Positions 46,331 to 56,759 of a stretch of DNA of 64,000 bases are shown here, piece after piece. The stretch's first letter is position 1. Every line of letters begins with the position of its first letter. The translations under genes and the position numbers were made by a program. Under the pieces are notes generated by a model that did no database searches, was not told where the DNA came from, and saw only the letters and a program-made list of their open reading frames with translations. Source of the DNA: Linum tenue (taxonomy: Eukaryota > Streptophyta > Magnoliopsida > Malpighiales > Linaceae); assembly GCA_946122785.1 (NCBI GenBank), contig CAMGYJ010000009.1, forward strand, positions 24,959,633 through 25,023,632, in the 5' to 3' direction.

Positions 46331-46422
46331 CACGTGACGAGCACGTGAGTGGTTTTGTTAATTCTTTCATTCTGGACCATCACGTGATGGCCAACATGGC
46401 GTGATGATATCGGAACCACGTG
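46331..46422. promoter_or_regulatory. Cluster of four CACGTG boxes
   Basis: CACGTG occurs at 46331-46336, 46342-46347, 46381-46386 and 46417-46422, four in 92 bases. Each is palindromic and several have extended symmetric flanks (ATCACGTGAT, CCACGTGG). No gene start is seen next to it; it lies about 400 bases downstream of the CIA30 stop. It could be an enhancer or the promoter of an unseen transcript. Confidence 0.55.
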
Positions 46423-46440
46423 GTGGGTGATGTGGAGGAA

Positions 46441-46442
<2 letters not shown>

Positions 46443-46500
<58 letters not shown>
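46443..46500 (+). repeat. (AT)29 microsatellite, left of the MITE
   Basis: About 58 bases of uninterrupted AT, directly followed by the element at 46501. Confidence 0.97.
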
Positions 46501-46503
<3 letters not shown>

Positions 46504-46898
46504 GAGTTCTACGGTACCCTGGGTAAAATTCGGGGTACCGCATACCTTGAGTATGAAAACATTATCTAGACCTTGAATTAACCGATCTTTCGGACATAAT
46601 ACTATACTCTAACCCTTAAAGATCAAAATCTAGGTCTTAATTCTCCCAACCTTATACTCCAAGATCAATTTATTTAGAAACAATAATCGACGGTTATGAT
46701 TCGTCCAAATATAGGCACAAAAAGGAATGCACCATCTTAGAGTTTATAGATTATGATTTAGATAATTAGGACCTAGAGTTCACTCTTAAGTTAGGGTATA
46801 GTATCATACCCAAAAATCCTGCTAATTCGAGGTCTAGATACCGTTTCCATACTCAAGGTATGCGGTACCCCGGATTTCATCAGGGGTACCATAGAAGG

Positions 46899-46901
<3 letters not shown>
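46501..46901. mobile_element. Micron-like MITE inserted in an (AT)n array
   Basis: About 58-base terminal inverted repeats: the left arm has GGGGTACCGCATACCTTGAG at 46533-46552, and its inverted copy lies at about 46850-46869. AT microsatellites lie on both sides with no other flank. This is the arrangement of rice Micron elements, which sit in (TA)n. The middle is AT-rich without coding. Confidence 0.85.

Positions 46902-46947
<46 letters not shown>
46902..46947 (+). repeat. (AT)n microsatellite, right of the MITE
   Basis: About 45 bases of AT, the other half of the array split by the element. Confidence 0.97.
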
Positions 46948-46949
<2 letters not shown>

Positions 46950-47649
46950 AATACATGTATATATATTGGGTGGGATTCGAGGTAGATGCCACTTCTTTTC
47001 GCCGGTGTACGGTATTGGCCTTTGTCCAACGCAGAGATGGTGAAAAACTGAAACAATGTGACTCTCATTTACATATGCACCCATATATAGATATTCACCA
47101 TCTGGTAAATATTCCCCATTGACCAATTAAGGAGAAGCGTGAACACTAGATCCTAGGAAAGCAAAGAGATAAGCCACTTGCTCGTATGGATCACGATACC
47201 TTTGTTATTCGTTATCTATCAGCATTAATCGTATCAAGGCTAAGGTAGCCTGATGTTGTTCTATCACACGTTCGCTTATTTATAGTTATTAGATTGACAT
47301 TTAAGACGTTATATACAAAAGAAAAATAGTGCACTAATATGGCGACTGAACATACGTGAGTAAACGACATAACGAATCAGTTCGAGCTTCGGCATTCTAT
47401 GCAATTTCCAAACAACCCCCAATTGGTCGATTTTCCACCCTTCTCTCATTGTGTGTGGGGTCAATGGGATGGGCATAGTGGATGCACCATGGTATCCCTG
47501 TCAGAAACCTTCCTTTTCGCAAGCTTATGAACCCACTGGAGCTCCTGTGATGCAACTTTTTCCCTTACGATATATTCATCTTTTCAACTCTCATAAAAAA
47601 AACAAAAAAATTGAAAATTTATGACGTAGGGTCTTCACTGTTACTCCAT
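46948..47649. other. Non-coding region
   Basis: No gene or known repeat is seen. Confidence 0.5.
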
Positions 47650-47658
47650 TATCTCCAT

Positions 47659-48932
47659 GGGACCTCCTACAATAACTTGGGTATAATTTCAAGTTAGGTA
47701 ACTTGTATAGATCTAGACCATTAAAATCAATTAAATTCATCCTAAGCCATTGATTTAAAAAAAAAAAAAAAACAAGCCGAACCGAATCACCGGCACTGCC
47801 GGTTATTACTTTCCCGTTTCACACTACCTTTTTTATTTCTTTTCTTTTTTAACTTGCCAGCTCCTTTTCTTTTTTAAGTTAGCTGCTCTAGCTTGATTTT
47901 TTTTTTTTATTGCCAAAGTGCTCCCGCTTGATCTTATCATTGCATATATATATTTTTTTATTTGATATTTTCATAATTTTGGATGATATTTTATTCAAAA
48001 AATATTGCATAAGACTTTCGTAATTATTTAAATACTTTACTATGTTAATATTCATTATGTAAAATAAAATTTCACTACGTATATTTACGTAATAATATTT
48101 TACAACTGTTATGTTGGCGTAACACAAGGTTAATATTCGTTACGTAAAAGAAGTCTCAATTACGTAAGGCTTCCGTAATGACAGTTATTTCTTACGTAAC
48201 AGTTAAATCAAAAGCGTTACGTAAGGCTTCCGTAATGACTTCACACTTTACGTAACACAAGGTTAATATTCATTACGTAAAAGTACCCTCAATTACGTAA
48301 GGCTTCCGTAATGACTTCACACTTTACGTAACGCAAGGTTAATATTCATTACGTAAAAGAAGCCTCAATTACGTAAGACTTCCGTAATGACATGTTACAA
48401 CTGTTACGTAAAATACACATCTATTACGTAAGGCTTCCGTAATGCCTTAACACTTTACGTAATGCAAGGTTAATATTCATTACGTAAAAGAAACCTCAAT
48501 TACGTAAGGCTTCCGTAATGACATGTTACAAATGTTACGTAAAATACACATCTATTACGTAAGGCTTCCGTAATGCCTTAACACTTTACGTAATGCAAGG
48601 TTAATATTCATTACGTAAAAGAAGTCTCAATTACGTAAGGCTTTCGTAATGAAAGTTATTTCTTACGTAACAGTTAAATTAGAAGCATTACGGAAGACTT
48701 CCGTAATGACTTATCACTTTACGTAACGCGAGGTAAACATCCATTACGTAGAAGAACCCTCCATTACATAAGGCTTCCGTAATGAGATTTTACAACTGTT
48801 ACGTAAGATACACATACGTTACGTAATTGTTCCGTAATGTCTATTGTGTTTTACGTAATGCAACCTGTGAAACCTGCTATAGCAGGTAAAAAAAAGCAAG
48901 TTACCTTACTTCAAGGCATTGTAGGAATTCCC
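47659..48932. mobile_element. Mutator-like element 1 filled with TTACGTAA palindromes (1274 bp)
   Basis: A perfect 9-bp duplication TATCTCCAT flanks it (47650-47658, 48933-48941). The ends are inverted repeats: GGGACCTCCTACAATAACTT on the left, and on the right, read inverted, GGGAATTCCTACAATGCCTT, then AAGTxAGGTAACTTG in both. A 9-base duplication suggests the Mutator superfamily. There is no transposase. Most of the interior (48080-48870) is an array of ACGT palindromes. A related copy in the opposite orientation is at 58439-60186. Confidence 0.88.
48080..48870. repeat. ACGT-palindrome array, period 131 bp in the core
   Basis: TTACGTAA-type octamers alternate with TTCCGTAATG every 15-30 bases; I count about 29 ACGT cores. 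In the centre a 131-base unit repeats (starts at about 48347, 48478 and 48609). The ACGT core is the binding core of plant bZIP factors. Confidence 0.88.
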
Positions 48933-48941
48933 TATCTCCAT

Positions 48942-49453
48942 ATATGCAATATAGACAAGTGTAATAGAACTAGTTAGTTAGTTGCCTGTTCTGCAATTTA
49001 GATGAACGACTGTAAGCAGTAAATGCAGAGAAATCAGGCAACTAGCTGTTGTTCTAACTGCAATCCCAAGATATTGGTGTGATGATAGCTAGCTGTAATG
49101 CGAAATTAAAAACATTCATCACTACGCATTAGATTTAAATCTTTGCTGCAATTGCAATGGCTTTCTGTATAACAAAGCCACTATGTATATTCACAAGATT
49201 AGCAGTACAGTACAGTACTGCACATTTACAATGTCATGATAATTCCAAAGACAGCCAAACAATGGAGCAGAAGGAAGGAAGGAAGGAAGGAATTACAACA
49301 GGAAAATGAGAGATTTCCCCATTTCTGGATAGCCAGGGAAGGGAGTTCATTCATTTTCTGTCACTCAACTCAACAGCACCAAACCACCTGCAAAATCGAT
49401 GTACCCAAAAAAATGAACCAGCAACGATTTGCCCACCAAATTCAGCCGATTTA
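48942..49453. other. Non-coding region, partly 3' UTR of the small gene
   Basis: Includes a GAAG/GGAA run at 49270-49290. The stretch next to 49453 is likely the 3' UTR of the minus-strand gene. Confidence 0.5.
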
Positions 49454-49828
49454 CTAGGTGAAGGGATCACTCACGTTGAAACAAGCCTTGTATCTCCTGC
49501 TGCTGGAACTGCGAGCATCCATCACGCTCCTGAGCTTGTGGAGCATCTCTTCCTCATTGAATATCCTCCCACCGGGGGAATTCATGAACACACTCCTCTT
49601 CACCGGTGGAGACCACAACCCGCTCTGCTCGTAATCGAATCCGAATTCGGTCACATCGAAGAACTTGTCGAGAAGCCTGTCGGAGACCGATCTGGGCACC
49701 ATCTGAATCGACTTGTGTTTGTCCCCGCCGCCATGGGCAGAGGACGAATTGTTGGAAGTGGAAGGAGTGGAAGGAGGGTAAGAAGAAGAAGAAGAAGAAG
49801 CAGAACAACAGGACAAGTCTTCTTCCAT
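49454..49828 (-). CDS. Small serine-rich plant protein of unknown function (124 aa)
   Basis: A single exon with ATG at 49828 ([11 protein letters not shown]); the open frame upstream has no earlier ATG. Residues 5-45 are a Ser/Pro/Asn-rich, probably disordered stretch. The conserved part is [20 protein letters not shown], then [18 protein letters not shown] and SPGGRIF, followed by a short helix ([13 protein letters not shown]). I recognise this as a small plant-only family (At1g13390/At1g68490-like) with no proven function. There is no signal peptide or membrane segment. A TATA box lies about 65-75 bases upstream. The frame is intact and its codon content differs from the AT-rich surroundings, so it is a real gene. 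Confidence 0.87.
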   Translation of the reverse strand: MEEDLSCCSASSSSSSYPPSTPSTSNNSSSAHGGGDKHKSIQMVPRSVSDRLLDKFFDVTEFGFDYEQSGLWSPPVKRSVFMNSPGGRIFNEEEMLHKLRSVMDARSSSSRRYKACFNVSDPFT

Positions 49829-49891
49829 TGAAAGCAATACTGGGATAACTTAGTATCTGGCTTTGGATTGGAGGTGTGAGTGAGGTATGGA

Positions 49892-49903
49892 GATTTATAT
49901 AAT
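49892..49903 (-). promoter_or_regulatory. TATA box of the 124-aa gene
   Basis: On - the sequence reads TTATATAAATCTCC, about 65-75 bases before the ATG at 49828. Confidence 0.65.
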
Positions 49904-52843
49904 AATAATATTGTTGGAATTGTTAAAAGGGAGAAATGTGACAGAGACGTGAATGGCAGTATGCAATAATGGAGAGGGAGAGTAGTGTTGATATGGTGAT
50001 GATATTTGTGTCCCAATTCCAAAGGTAGCTAAAAGGCTGGCCTCTAATTTTGGTGGTAAAGTAAAGTTTTGCATCTTCCAATCCATCCCCTGAGCTGAAA
50101 TGAATGTTTAGATTCCCAGAACAGAGGGGGGTCCCCTGACTCTGAAGCTTTTGCTGTATCCATTTATGGTTGTTGGCGGATTTGATTCCAATCACACCAC
50201 GTAAACTACTAGTATTTTAAAGCTTGCTTTCTTCTTTGTTTTTTTTCCCCTGCGACTATGAGAATTCGTTGGGTGGATAGATCGAAATTCACATGTTGTG
50301 TTGGTGATGAGCACTTTGGATAAAAGTTACATGTCAATCATACCGCATGGATCTTAACATATAGGAAAATATACAAGCGAAATCATTGTTCTATGTTAAT
50401 GTCCATCAAACTTATTAGTACGAGACTTTTTTTTATGAGATATTCAAAAGTAAATATGTGGGGGGTCAGAAATTCCGGACCGCACAATATCGTACTAATT
50501 AATGGAGCACCCGGTCTCAACAAGCGATATCAAAGTCTGGTTTGAAGCTTGAAATCAGGGCGATGGACGTCAATCTGGTAGACACTCATTTGTTGACATC
50601 GGGATTTGTGATATGCGTCAGTCTGACGGGTCAAAGGAGATCTGCATCTGGTAAATCCTAGAGTAGGAGAGCCCATCGATACAAGGTGTCTTACGGATCA
50701 AGATGATCGCTAAGGAGAGGATATGAAGTCCGTGGTACTTGTCTTGCGGAGAAGATTGTTATGAGACAATTCAAGTACCACATCAGAGAAAAGACTCTTG
50801 TATATTAGTAGATGTCTTAATATGAGGCATTTTTGGAGGATACCAAAAGTGAATTTGTGTGCAGGGTTATGAAATTCAGAAGATTTTTTTTAATGTTTTA
50901 TTACATGTATATGAATCCGAACTTGGCTCCTAATTTTGTCATATACCAATTGTTCCCAATAACTCGAGTTGTTGGAAGAAGATTATGTTGGATCTACCAC
51001 TTTCTAACACGCCCCCTCAAACGAAAGCCAACTCACGAATTTGAAGTTTTGCACAGGCCCACCATACCTTGTGCTTTAATAAACTGTTAATATTGGCGGT
51101 CGTGGAGATTCGAACGCACGACCACTTGGTAAAACCAGCTCTAATACCAATTGTTTCCAATAACTCAATTGTTAATAAAAATTATCTTGGATCTACCACC
51201 CTCTAACAAATTTTGAGTACATGTGGTTTGCGGGAGAATCGGTACTGTAATCATAAAGTTGGGCTCTACCTCTACGTACGCAGGATACATTTCTATGAAA
51301 TTCGATCTCTCCAAAAATCAATGCCAGCCTTCCGACCAATCAAATGGATCCAGCAAAGTGTGTTTTCCTTTTCCCGAATCCGATAAAATAGCAACAGGGG
51401 GAAAGAACAGGTACCAGATTCAGATTAGACATCTGGAGGTTGACTTTGGAGAGAAAAAAGAAGGAAAGAAAGTGATCATTTGCTCACGTTCTGGCCTTCC
51501 TCTATTCCACGATTCAGAACATTTAATTGGGCCAAGAAGCTACATTTTTCAGAAACTGTTACCGGTTCGATGTTTTAGTCGGCCGTCGGTCACGTCTCTT
51601 TTACAAGTTTTGAATTTTGATTGCCTAAAAGTAATGAAATTGAAATTTGAAAGGGCAAAAAGCCCACTTCTGGTACGTTTTTGGTCTGCATGCATGGGAG
51701 TTGGGTTTGGGAGTGGAGCAGCGATCCGGCCTGGACGGCCGCAGCAATCGTAAAACCCAAAAACAATTACTTAAAATGGTTACGATTGCAAAATCGTATC
51801 GGATATAATACTTGGAAAATTCAGTGGTACTATTTAGTAATGAAATCGCTATTTCATATCACTAAGAATCCAACCAAAAAACGAAACGATATTTTTTTGG
51901 TCAGATCACGGACACGTACGATTTCACAAACACAGGTTAAAGGTAAATTATATTAATTCTCCTTTTGACATTCGAGGCTCTATAAAGTCACTCGTAATAT
52001 AAGATATTTTGTGTTTAAATTGTTTGGACGATAAATCTTTTTTTTTTTAATGTTGTATTTGTTCCTTATATTGATATAATGCAATCTTGTAAAATGATCA
52101 AAGATCTGATTAAGGAGATATGATTAAGGTTGTCAACCCGCGGGTCGGAGGTCACACGACGTCGCTTTACTCTTTGGTTTCCGAATTCCACTTTTTTCAA
52201 GTTTTCCCTTCGCCTAACTCTGTCTTTGAATTTCTAAATTGAACATTTGAAAATTGAAGTTATATGAGTGTCTTTGAATTTTTTTCTATACGTTGAATAT
52301 AATTACGAATTGTTATTTGTTGAAATTTATTATATTATTTGCCCATATGTTAGATGAGATTTGATATCATACGATATTTTACGATTACGGAATTGCATTT
52401 AAAGATGAAAGGTTTTTTTTATTATGGAAACAAATGAATGTAAAGGAATGTGATAGATACTAGATAGGATACTATGGCAGAATGAGCTGTTGGGGGGCAA
52501 AATCATATGATAGGGAATGGGTTAGCAATTATATGAGCTCACATGGCGGTCGGCAGACTGATAAAATATTAAAATCATGGATGAACAGTGACTAATGATG
52601 GACTGTGGTTAGATGAATAATTGGATTGGATCCATGCTCATCTCAGCTCAGAACTGTCTAATTTTACTCTCTCCCTGGCTTCTCTGTTTCTTTTATTTCC
52701 AAAATGGGTGGATTGGGACCGAAAAGCCTGGGCCGTGAAAAAATTCAAAAGGTTGGGCCCATAACTAATAATTAGCCTTGTGGGCTTCCTCTTGTATCTG
52801 CCGGGAGTTAAGGTTGCGAACTTGCGATCTTAAAGGTTTCTAC
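49904..52843. other. Upstream region of the 124-aa gene and AT-rich non-coding DNA
   Basis: No supported gene. The phrase ATACCAATTGTTxCCAATAACTC occurs twice (about 50943 and 51145), each followed by GGATCTACCAC, so there is a short dispersed repeat or element edge. The rest shows nothing that I can name. Confidence 0.45.
51095..51150 (-). mobile_element. Possible tRNA-derived SINE fragment
   Basis: Read on -, TGGTATTAGAGCTGG (A-box-like) is followed about 20 bases later by GTTCGAATCTCC (B-box-like), the spacing of a Pol III promoter from a tRNA. No cloverleaf is complete, so it is not a tRNA gene. It may be a SINE head or a primer-site-like relic. Confidence 0.35.
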
Positions 52844-53103
52844 TTTCTCGATCGGCTTAATTGCAAGTTTGGTCACCCGAATTGCTTAAAAATTTCACGT
52901 TTGCCACCCGAATTGATTTATTCCATTTATAGTCACTCGAATTAGTTGAACAGTCCAAGTTCGGTCGCTCTCCGTTAACCTTCGTTAGACTCCGTTAATG
53001 ACGACCGTTAAATGATAACGTGGCTAACAGAAAAACACAGTCAGCACATTTAAACATTAAAAAACGATGACCCGACCCGCCAGCTCAGCCTTACCCATCG
53101 TTC

Positions 53104-53583
53104 CTCCTCTCCGCTTCTCGATCGGTTTCTTTACGAGCTCAACGAGCTTGTTCATCACTAATCAGGGTGGTACCTTCGGTTTCGCGCCCAGTGATGGAGA
53201 ACCCACCGGAAGTCGAGCCAGTACAGGTAGAATTCAGGGGATCTGAGCATCACCGGGAACCCCAGGGAGGAGGTCGCTTTAGGGACATGGTTGTTGAACC
53301 TTCTCCAAGCAGCAAAAGTTATGTACCTTCCCCGGCTGGCGAAATTTCCCTCCAGCAATTGCTCGATCTCTTTCTTGGTCTTCTCCTCGCCTATGTCGAT
53401 GGCGGCGTACCTCAACAGAGTGGAATTGAAAACACGGGCGGTTTCAGGGTAGGGTAGTATTACATTGTACTGAAGCTCAATTGAAGCGAACAAGGTCCGG
53501 CGGAGTAGGATCCGGAAGCTGAGAGTGGCGGGGAAGAGGACGAATATGAGAATGCTGAAGACGGGACGAACTGACCTTTTCAT
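53104..53583 (-). pseudogene. Captured 5' fragment of a sialyltransferase-like (GT29) gene
   Basis: ATG at 53583: MKRSVRPVFSILIFV is a type II signal anchor, as in Arabidopsis sialyltransferase-like protein 1 (At1g08660) as I remember it. LLRYAAIDIGEEK follows, then LRSPEFYLYWLDFRWVLHHW near the end of the frame at 53158. After a shift the homology goes on to about 53104 (LVELVKKPIE). All catalytic sialylmotifs are absent, because the captured part stops before them. Upstream, 53584 to about 53840 looks like the donor's 5' UTR. Parent enzymes act in the Golgi; this fragment cannot be an enzyme. Confidence 0.8.
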
Positions 53584-53841
53584 TGCCGCTCCAACTCAAT
53601 CCGTCGTCTTCCTCGTAGCAAGGTATTGCTAGCTGTCTTCATCGAATTGTGGCAATACCCATCTCAGATCCATCTTCGGCTTTCTCATCCAGAGGGCAGA
53701 GTAATCAATCGATGGCGAATTGCTACGAGTGAGATGGGTTATTCCGTTCTCCCCCCGAAATTGCACAGGGAAACTCCATATCCACCTGCCCACCCACCCG
53801 CCTGCCGACGAGAAACTCCGGGCGCAATAAGCGGAGGTGGG

Positions 53842-53844
<3 letters not shown>

Positions 53845-53919
<75 letters not shown>
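53845..53919 (+). repeat. (GA)n microsatellite inside the Pack-MULE
   Basis: About 75 bases of GA. It lies on the 5'-UTR side of the captured fragment, so it may be the donor gene's own (CT)n leader. Confidence 0.97.
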
Positions 53920-53922
<3 letters not shown>

Positions 53923-54255
53923 CAGCAGAGTGGGAGATCTAGGGACGGGGCTGCAAATCTAGTCGGGCGGGTAAGGGTGAGCTGGCGGGTAAGGCTGAGC
54001 TGGCGGGTCGGGTCGTCGTTATTTAATGTTTATATGTGCTGATTGTGTTTTTCTGTTAGCCACGTCATCACTTAACGGTCATCATTAACGGAGTCTAATG
54101 GAGATTAACGGAGAGTGATCGAACTTGGACTGTTCAACTAATTCGAGTGACTGTAAATGGAATAAATCAATTCGAGTGGCAAACGTGAAATTTTTAAGCA
54201 ATTCTCGTGACCAAACTTGCAATTAAGCCTTTCTGGATCACAGGAAAGGTGGAGT

Positions 54256-55389
54256 TAAGGATGGCAATTTACCGACTCATGGGTATTTTTGCCCAAACCC
54301 AATTATATCAATTTATATGGGTTATGTATGGATTTATTCTATATAGGGTTCGTTTGCTTGAGGGTTTTGTTGATGGATTTGCATGCTTCATGGATTTTGA
54401 CAAAACTCTATTGTTTGCTTGGAGTTAGGGAGTGTAAATCCGTGGGGCCCATGCACTTTTGAGGTCCAAATCCGTCCGTGGACCCCACGGATTTGGAAAA
54501 ACTAGCTGTGGAGGTGAGAATTGGGTGATGGATTAAAATCCATGATTGTATTTTACTTATTTGTCCTCACTTTTTATATAAATGGCCAATCTACCCTCCT
54601 ACTTCAATTTCTACATATATGTCATACAAGGTGTTTTGTGATGGCTACAGAGGCATGAATGATTATATTGTGAAATGGGGTGTCGAGGTGCTCCAAAAAT
54701 CACCAATTGGACCCTTATGAGTCACAAATGCTTGCACGAAGAACCCCAACATCACCACCAGTGCCATCCTCCCTTTTTCTTTATCTCCTTCTACTTCCAG
54801 CAAACAACATTTTTTATGTCCTTTGAGTAATCACAACCACTTATTTATGTTATGCTTTGCTTGCTAAAAGAATGTCCTTCGAGTAATAGCCACAATTGAT
54901 TTATGTTATGCTTTGCTTACTAAAATGGAGATCAATTCAAACTTGCAATTAATGTTCAGTATATATCTCCCCCGACACTTGTCCTTTCAATGCAGCCTCC
55001 GACACAACGAATGAACCATTTGCTTAATTAATGATGATATGTTGCACATTTGGAGTCTTCTTTCGTTATAAGATTATAGATAGGGGCAATAAAGTCAATT
55101 TCACTTAATATCTACAAATTTCATTAAACAAAATCCATCATGAAATCCATGAAACAAACAATGAATTTTTAAAAGTCCATAATGGATCTAAGACCTTCAT
55201 AAGTCCATGGATTTCCAAAACCCATATTTTACCAAAACCTTCATTTTTCAAATCCATGAAGCAAACGAGCCCTATATGGATTTGGATAATGTTTGGGTAG
55301 GTGGAGTTGGATTTGGATTTTATTTTTGGGTATGGATTGGGCTTGGGTACCCATCTCCTTGGACCCGCCTGTATATGTTTTATTTATTA
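54256..55389 (+). mobile_element. GGATGGCAAT-type MITE, right end lost, with a nested insert
   Basis: The left end TAAGGATGGCAATTT and CATGGGTATTTTTGCCCAAA match the family. After the insert (54346-55272) the GGATTTGGATA/GGGTTGGG-like arm resumes to about 55380, where a Helitron end begins. No right TIR. Confidence 0.65.
54346..55272. mobile_element. TIR element nested in the MITE (927 bp)
   Basis: Ends GGGTTCGTTTGCTT and AAGCAAACGAGCCC are inverted repeats. The flanks share TATA (left CTATATA, right TATATGG), so the duplication is short. The terminal sequence resembles PIF/Harbinger-type MITEs. No coding inside. The outer MITE's sequence is continuous across it. Confidence 0.75.
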
Positions 55390-55410
55390 CTAGAATTGGG
55401 CACGGCCCGT
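55390..55410 (-). mobile_element. Helitron-type 3' terminus, minus orientation
   Basis: On - a perfect hairpin (GGGC-CGT-GCCC) is followed by AATT and CTAG (55390-55393) before T. This is the clearest of the three Helitron ends in the window. The 5' end would be to the right; AGTAGAGA at 57302-57309 is a weak candidate because the next base is C. Confidence 0.7.
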
Positions 55411-55482
55411 TGGCCGAATGAAGTTTGATAAAACACAATAAATAAAGTTTTATATTTTTTGTATTTATGATTATTTTTTAAA

Positions 55483-55880
55483 ATCATACTCTCTACACTA
55501 TATTCTCATATTAAAAAAATTAGAGAAATTATTCCCTCTTTAAATTCACTTAGCTCTGTCGCTGCTAATTAATTCTATCACCAAATCCACTATGTTATCA
55601 TAAAAAACTCACTGCCTTCTTTGCCTAAGAAATAATTGAATTCGGATTTTTTAGAGAGAAAAATGAATTAATAATGCTTATATGTCATACTCAATGTTTC
55701 CTTACACATTTGAATACATTATAATCTCATATCAAACAATAAGGAGAAATTATTTCTTCTTTAACTACACTTAGCTCTGCCGCTGCTGATTAATATCAAT
55801 TTCTTGTATTACCAAATCCACTATGTTACCATAAAAACATATTGTGTTCTTTGCCTAAGCAATAATTAAATTCAGGGTTT
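55483..55880. repeat. Imperfect direct repeat of about 170 bp
   Basis: 55483-55650 and 55712-55880 share TTAGCTCTGxCGCTGCT, TACCAAATCCACTATGTTA and TTCTTTGCCTAAGxAATAATTxAATTC in the same order. They lie just inside the Helitron end. Confidence 0.8.
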
Positions 55881-55914
55881 CTAATCCATGTTGGGTTGAT
55901 TGCCAGCCACTTCC

Positions 55915-56102
55915 TCGAAACCCCACACCGAAGAATCTAGTTTATCTTTTTAGTTGTGAGATCATATGTCAATTGAGATCACATATTGACCAACCTCCAA
56001 TGAAAACATCGAAACCCCACACTGAAGAATCTAGTTTATCTTTTTAGTTGTGAGATCATATGTCAATTGAGATCGCATATTGACCAACCTCCAATGAAAA
56101 CA
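55915..56102. repeat. Tandem duplication of 94 bp
   Basis: Two near-identical 94-base copies (55915-56008, 56009-56102) start TCGAAACCCCACAC. They differ at only a couple of bases, so the event is recent. Confidence 0.95.
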
Positions 56103-56279
56103 TCAGTCAAACAATTATTTTTGTTTCACAATGGATATTAGTCAAACAATCTTATTATAATAATCACAATGGACTATCAATTTCTAAAATATGAATCTTA
56201 GCATATATATCTAACCATGGATATTATTTTTGTAGTAAAATTTGGTAAGTAAATTTAGAAGTAAGATCGAAGAACTGCT

Positions 56280-56755
56280 GCTAGGGATGACAATTACACA
56301 TACATAGATAATTTTACTCAAACCCAAAGCAACCCATTGAGTTGGGTAGGGTACGTGTAAGTGAAGTCTATTTGAGTTTGGACTTTTGTAGATAGGTTTC
56401 GGTAGGGTATGAGTATTGCTTCGGGATTATAAATGAGTATGAGGTGGGCATGCCTTCCCATTTACTTGATGTTGTTTGAACTACAAATACAAAAGTGGAC
56501 GGATTATAAAACTTAAAAAATTTAGGTACCAAAATATAAGTCATGAAATTTTTAAGTATTAAAATGTAAATTCCATCGATATTTTGAGGACTTATGTGGA
56601 AAAAATTATGTGTAGGTACTACATATAAAACACTTTTAAGTTTAGGTACCAAACTATAATATGCATATGGTATGGATACAAACTCAAATTCATGGATTAA
56701 AAACTCAATCCAAATAAATGAATATGAGTATAAACTCATCAAACTCCACTACTTT
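56280..56755 (+). mobile_element. Diverged GGATGGCAAT-type MITE, right end lost
   Basis: Starts TAGGGATGACAATTAC and repeats the block order of 34528-35087, including the TTTAGGTACCAAA blocks and TCCATCGATATTTTGAGGAC. The right TIR is missing. Confidence 0.75.
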
Positions 56756-56759
56756 TTAT

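Larger units (their letters stand above)
52854..54229. mobile_element. Pack-MULE-like element carrying a host gene fragment (1376 bp)
   Basis: Inverted repeats of about 245 bases (52854-53098 and 53985-54229) start GGCTTAATTGCAAGTTTGG. Flanks TTTCTCGATC and TTTCTGGATC form a 9-10-base target duplication with one mismatch. There is no transposase. Between the arms, on -, lies the 5' part of a sialyltransferase-like gene, plus a (GA)n tract. Confidence 0.9.

Noticed and set aside
48080..48870. CRISPR-like array
   Set aside because: Spacing is irregular, units are palindromic and nested in a larger period, the element is bounded by TIRs and a target duplication, and the genome is a plant's.
49538..50195. 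Other frames over and beside the 124-aa gene on both strands
   Set aside because: Out-of-frame shadows; only the 49454-49828 frame shows the conserved family motifs.
51223..51753. Plus-strand frame of 176 aa
   Set aside because: It lacks an ATG at its start, has no recognisable domain, no splice or promoter context, and lies in repeat-rich DNA.
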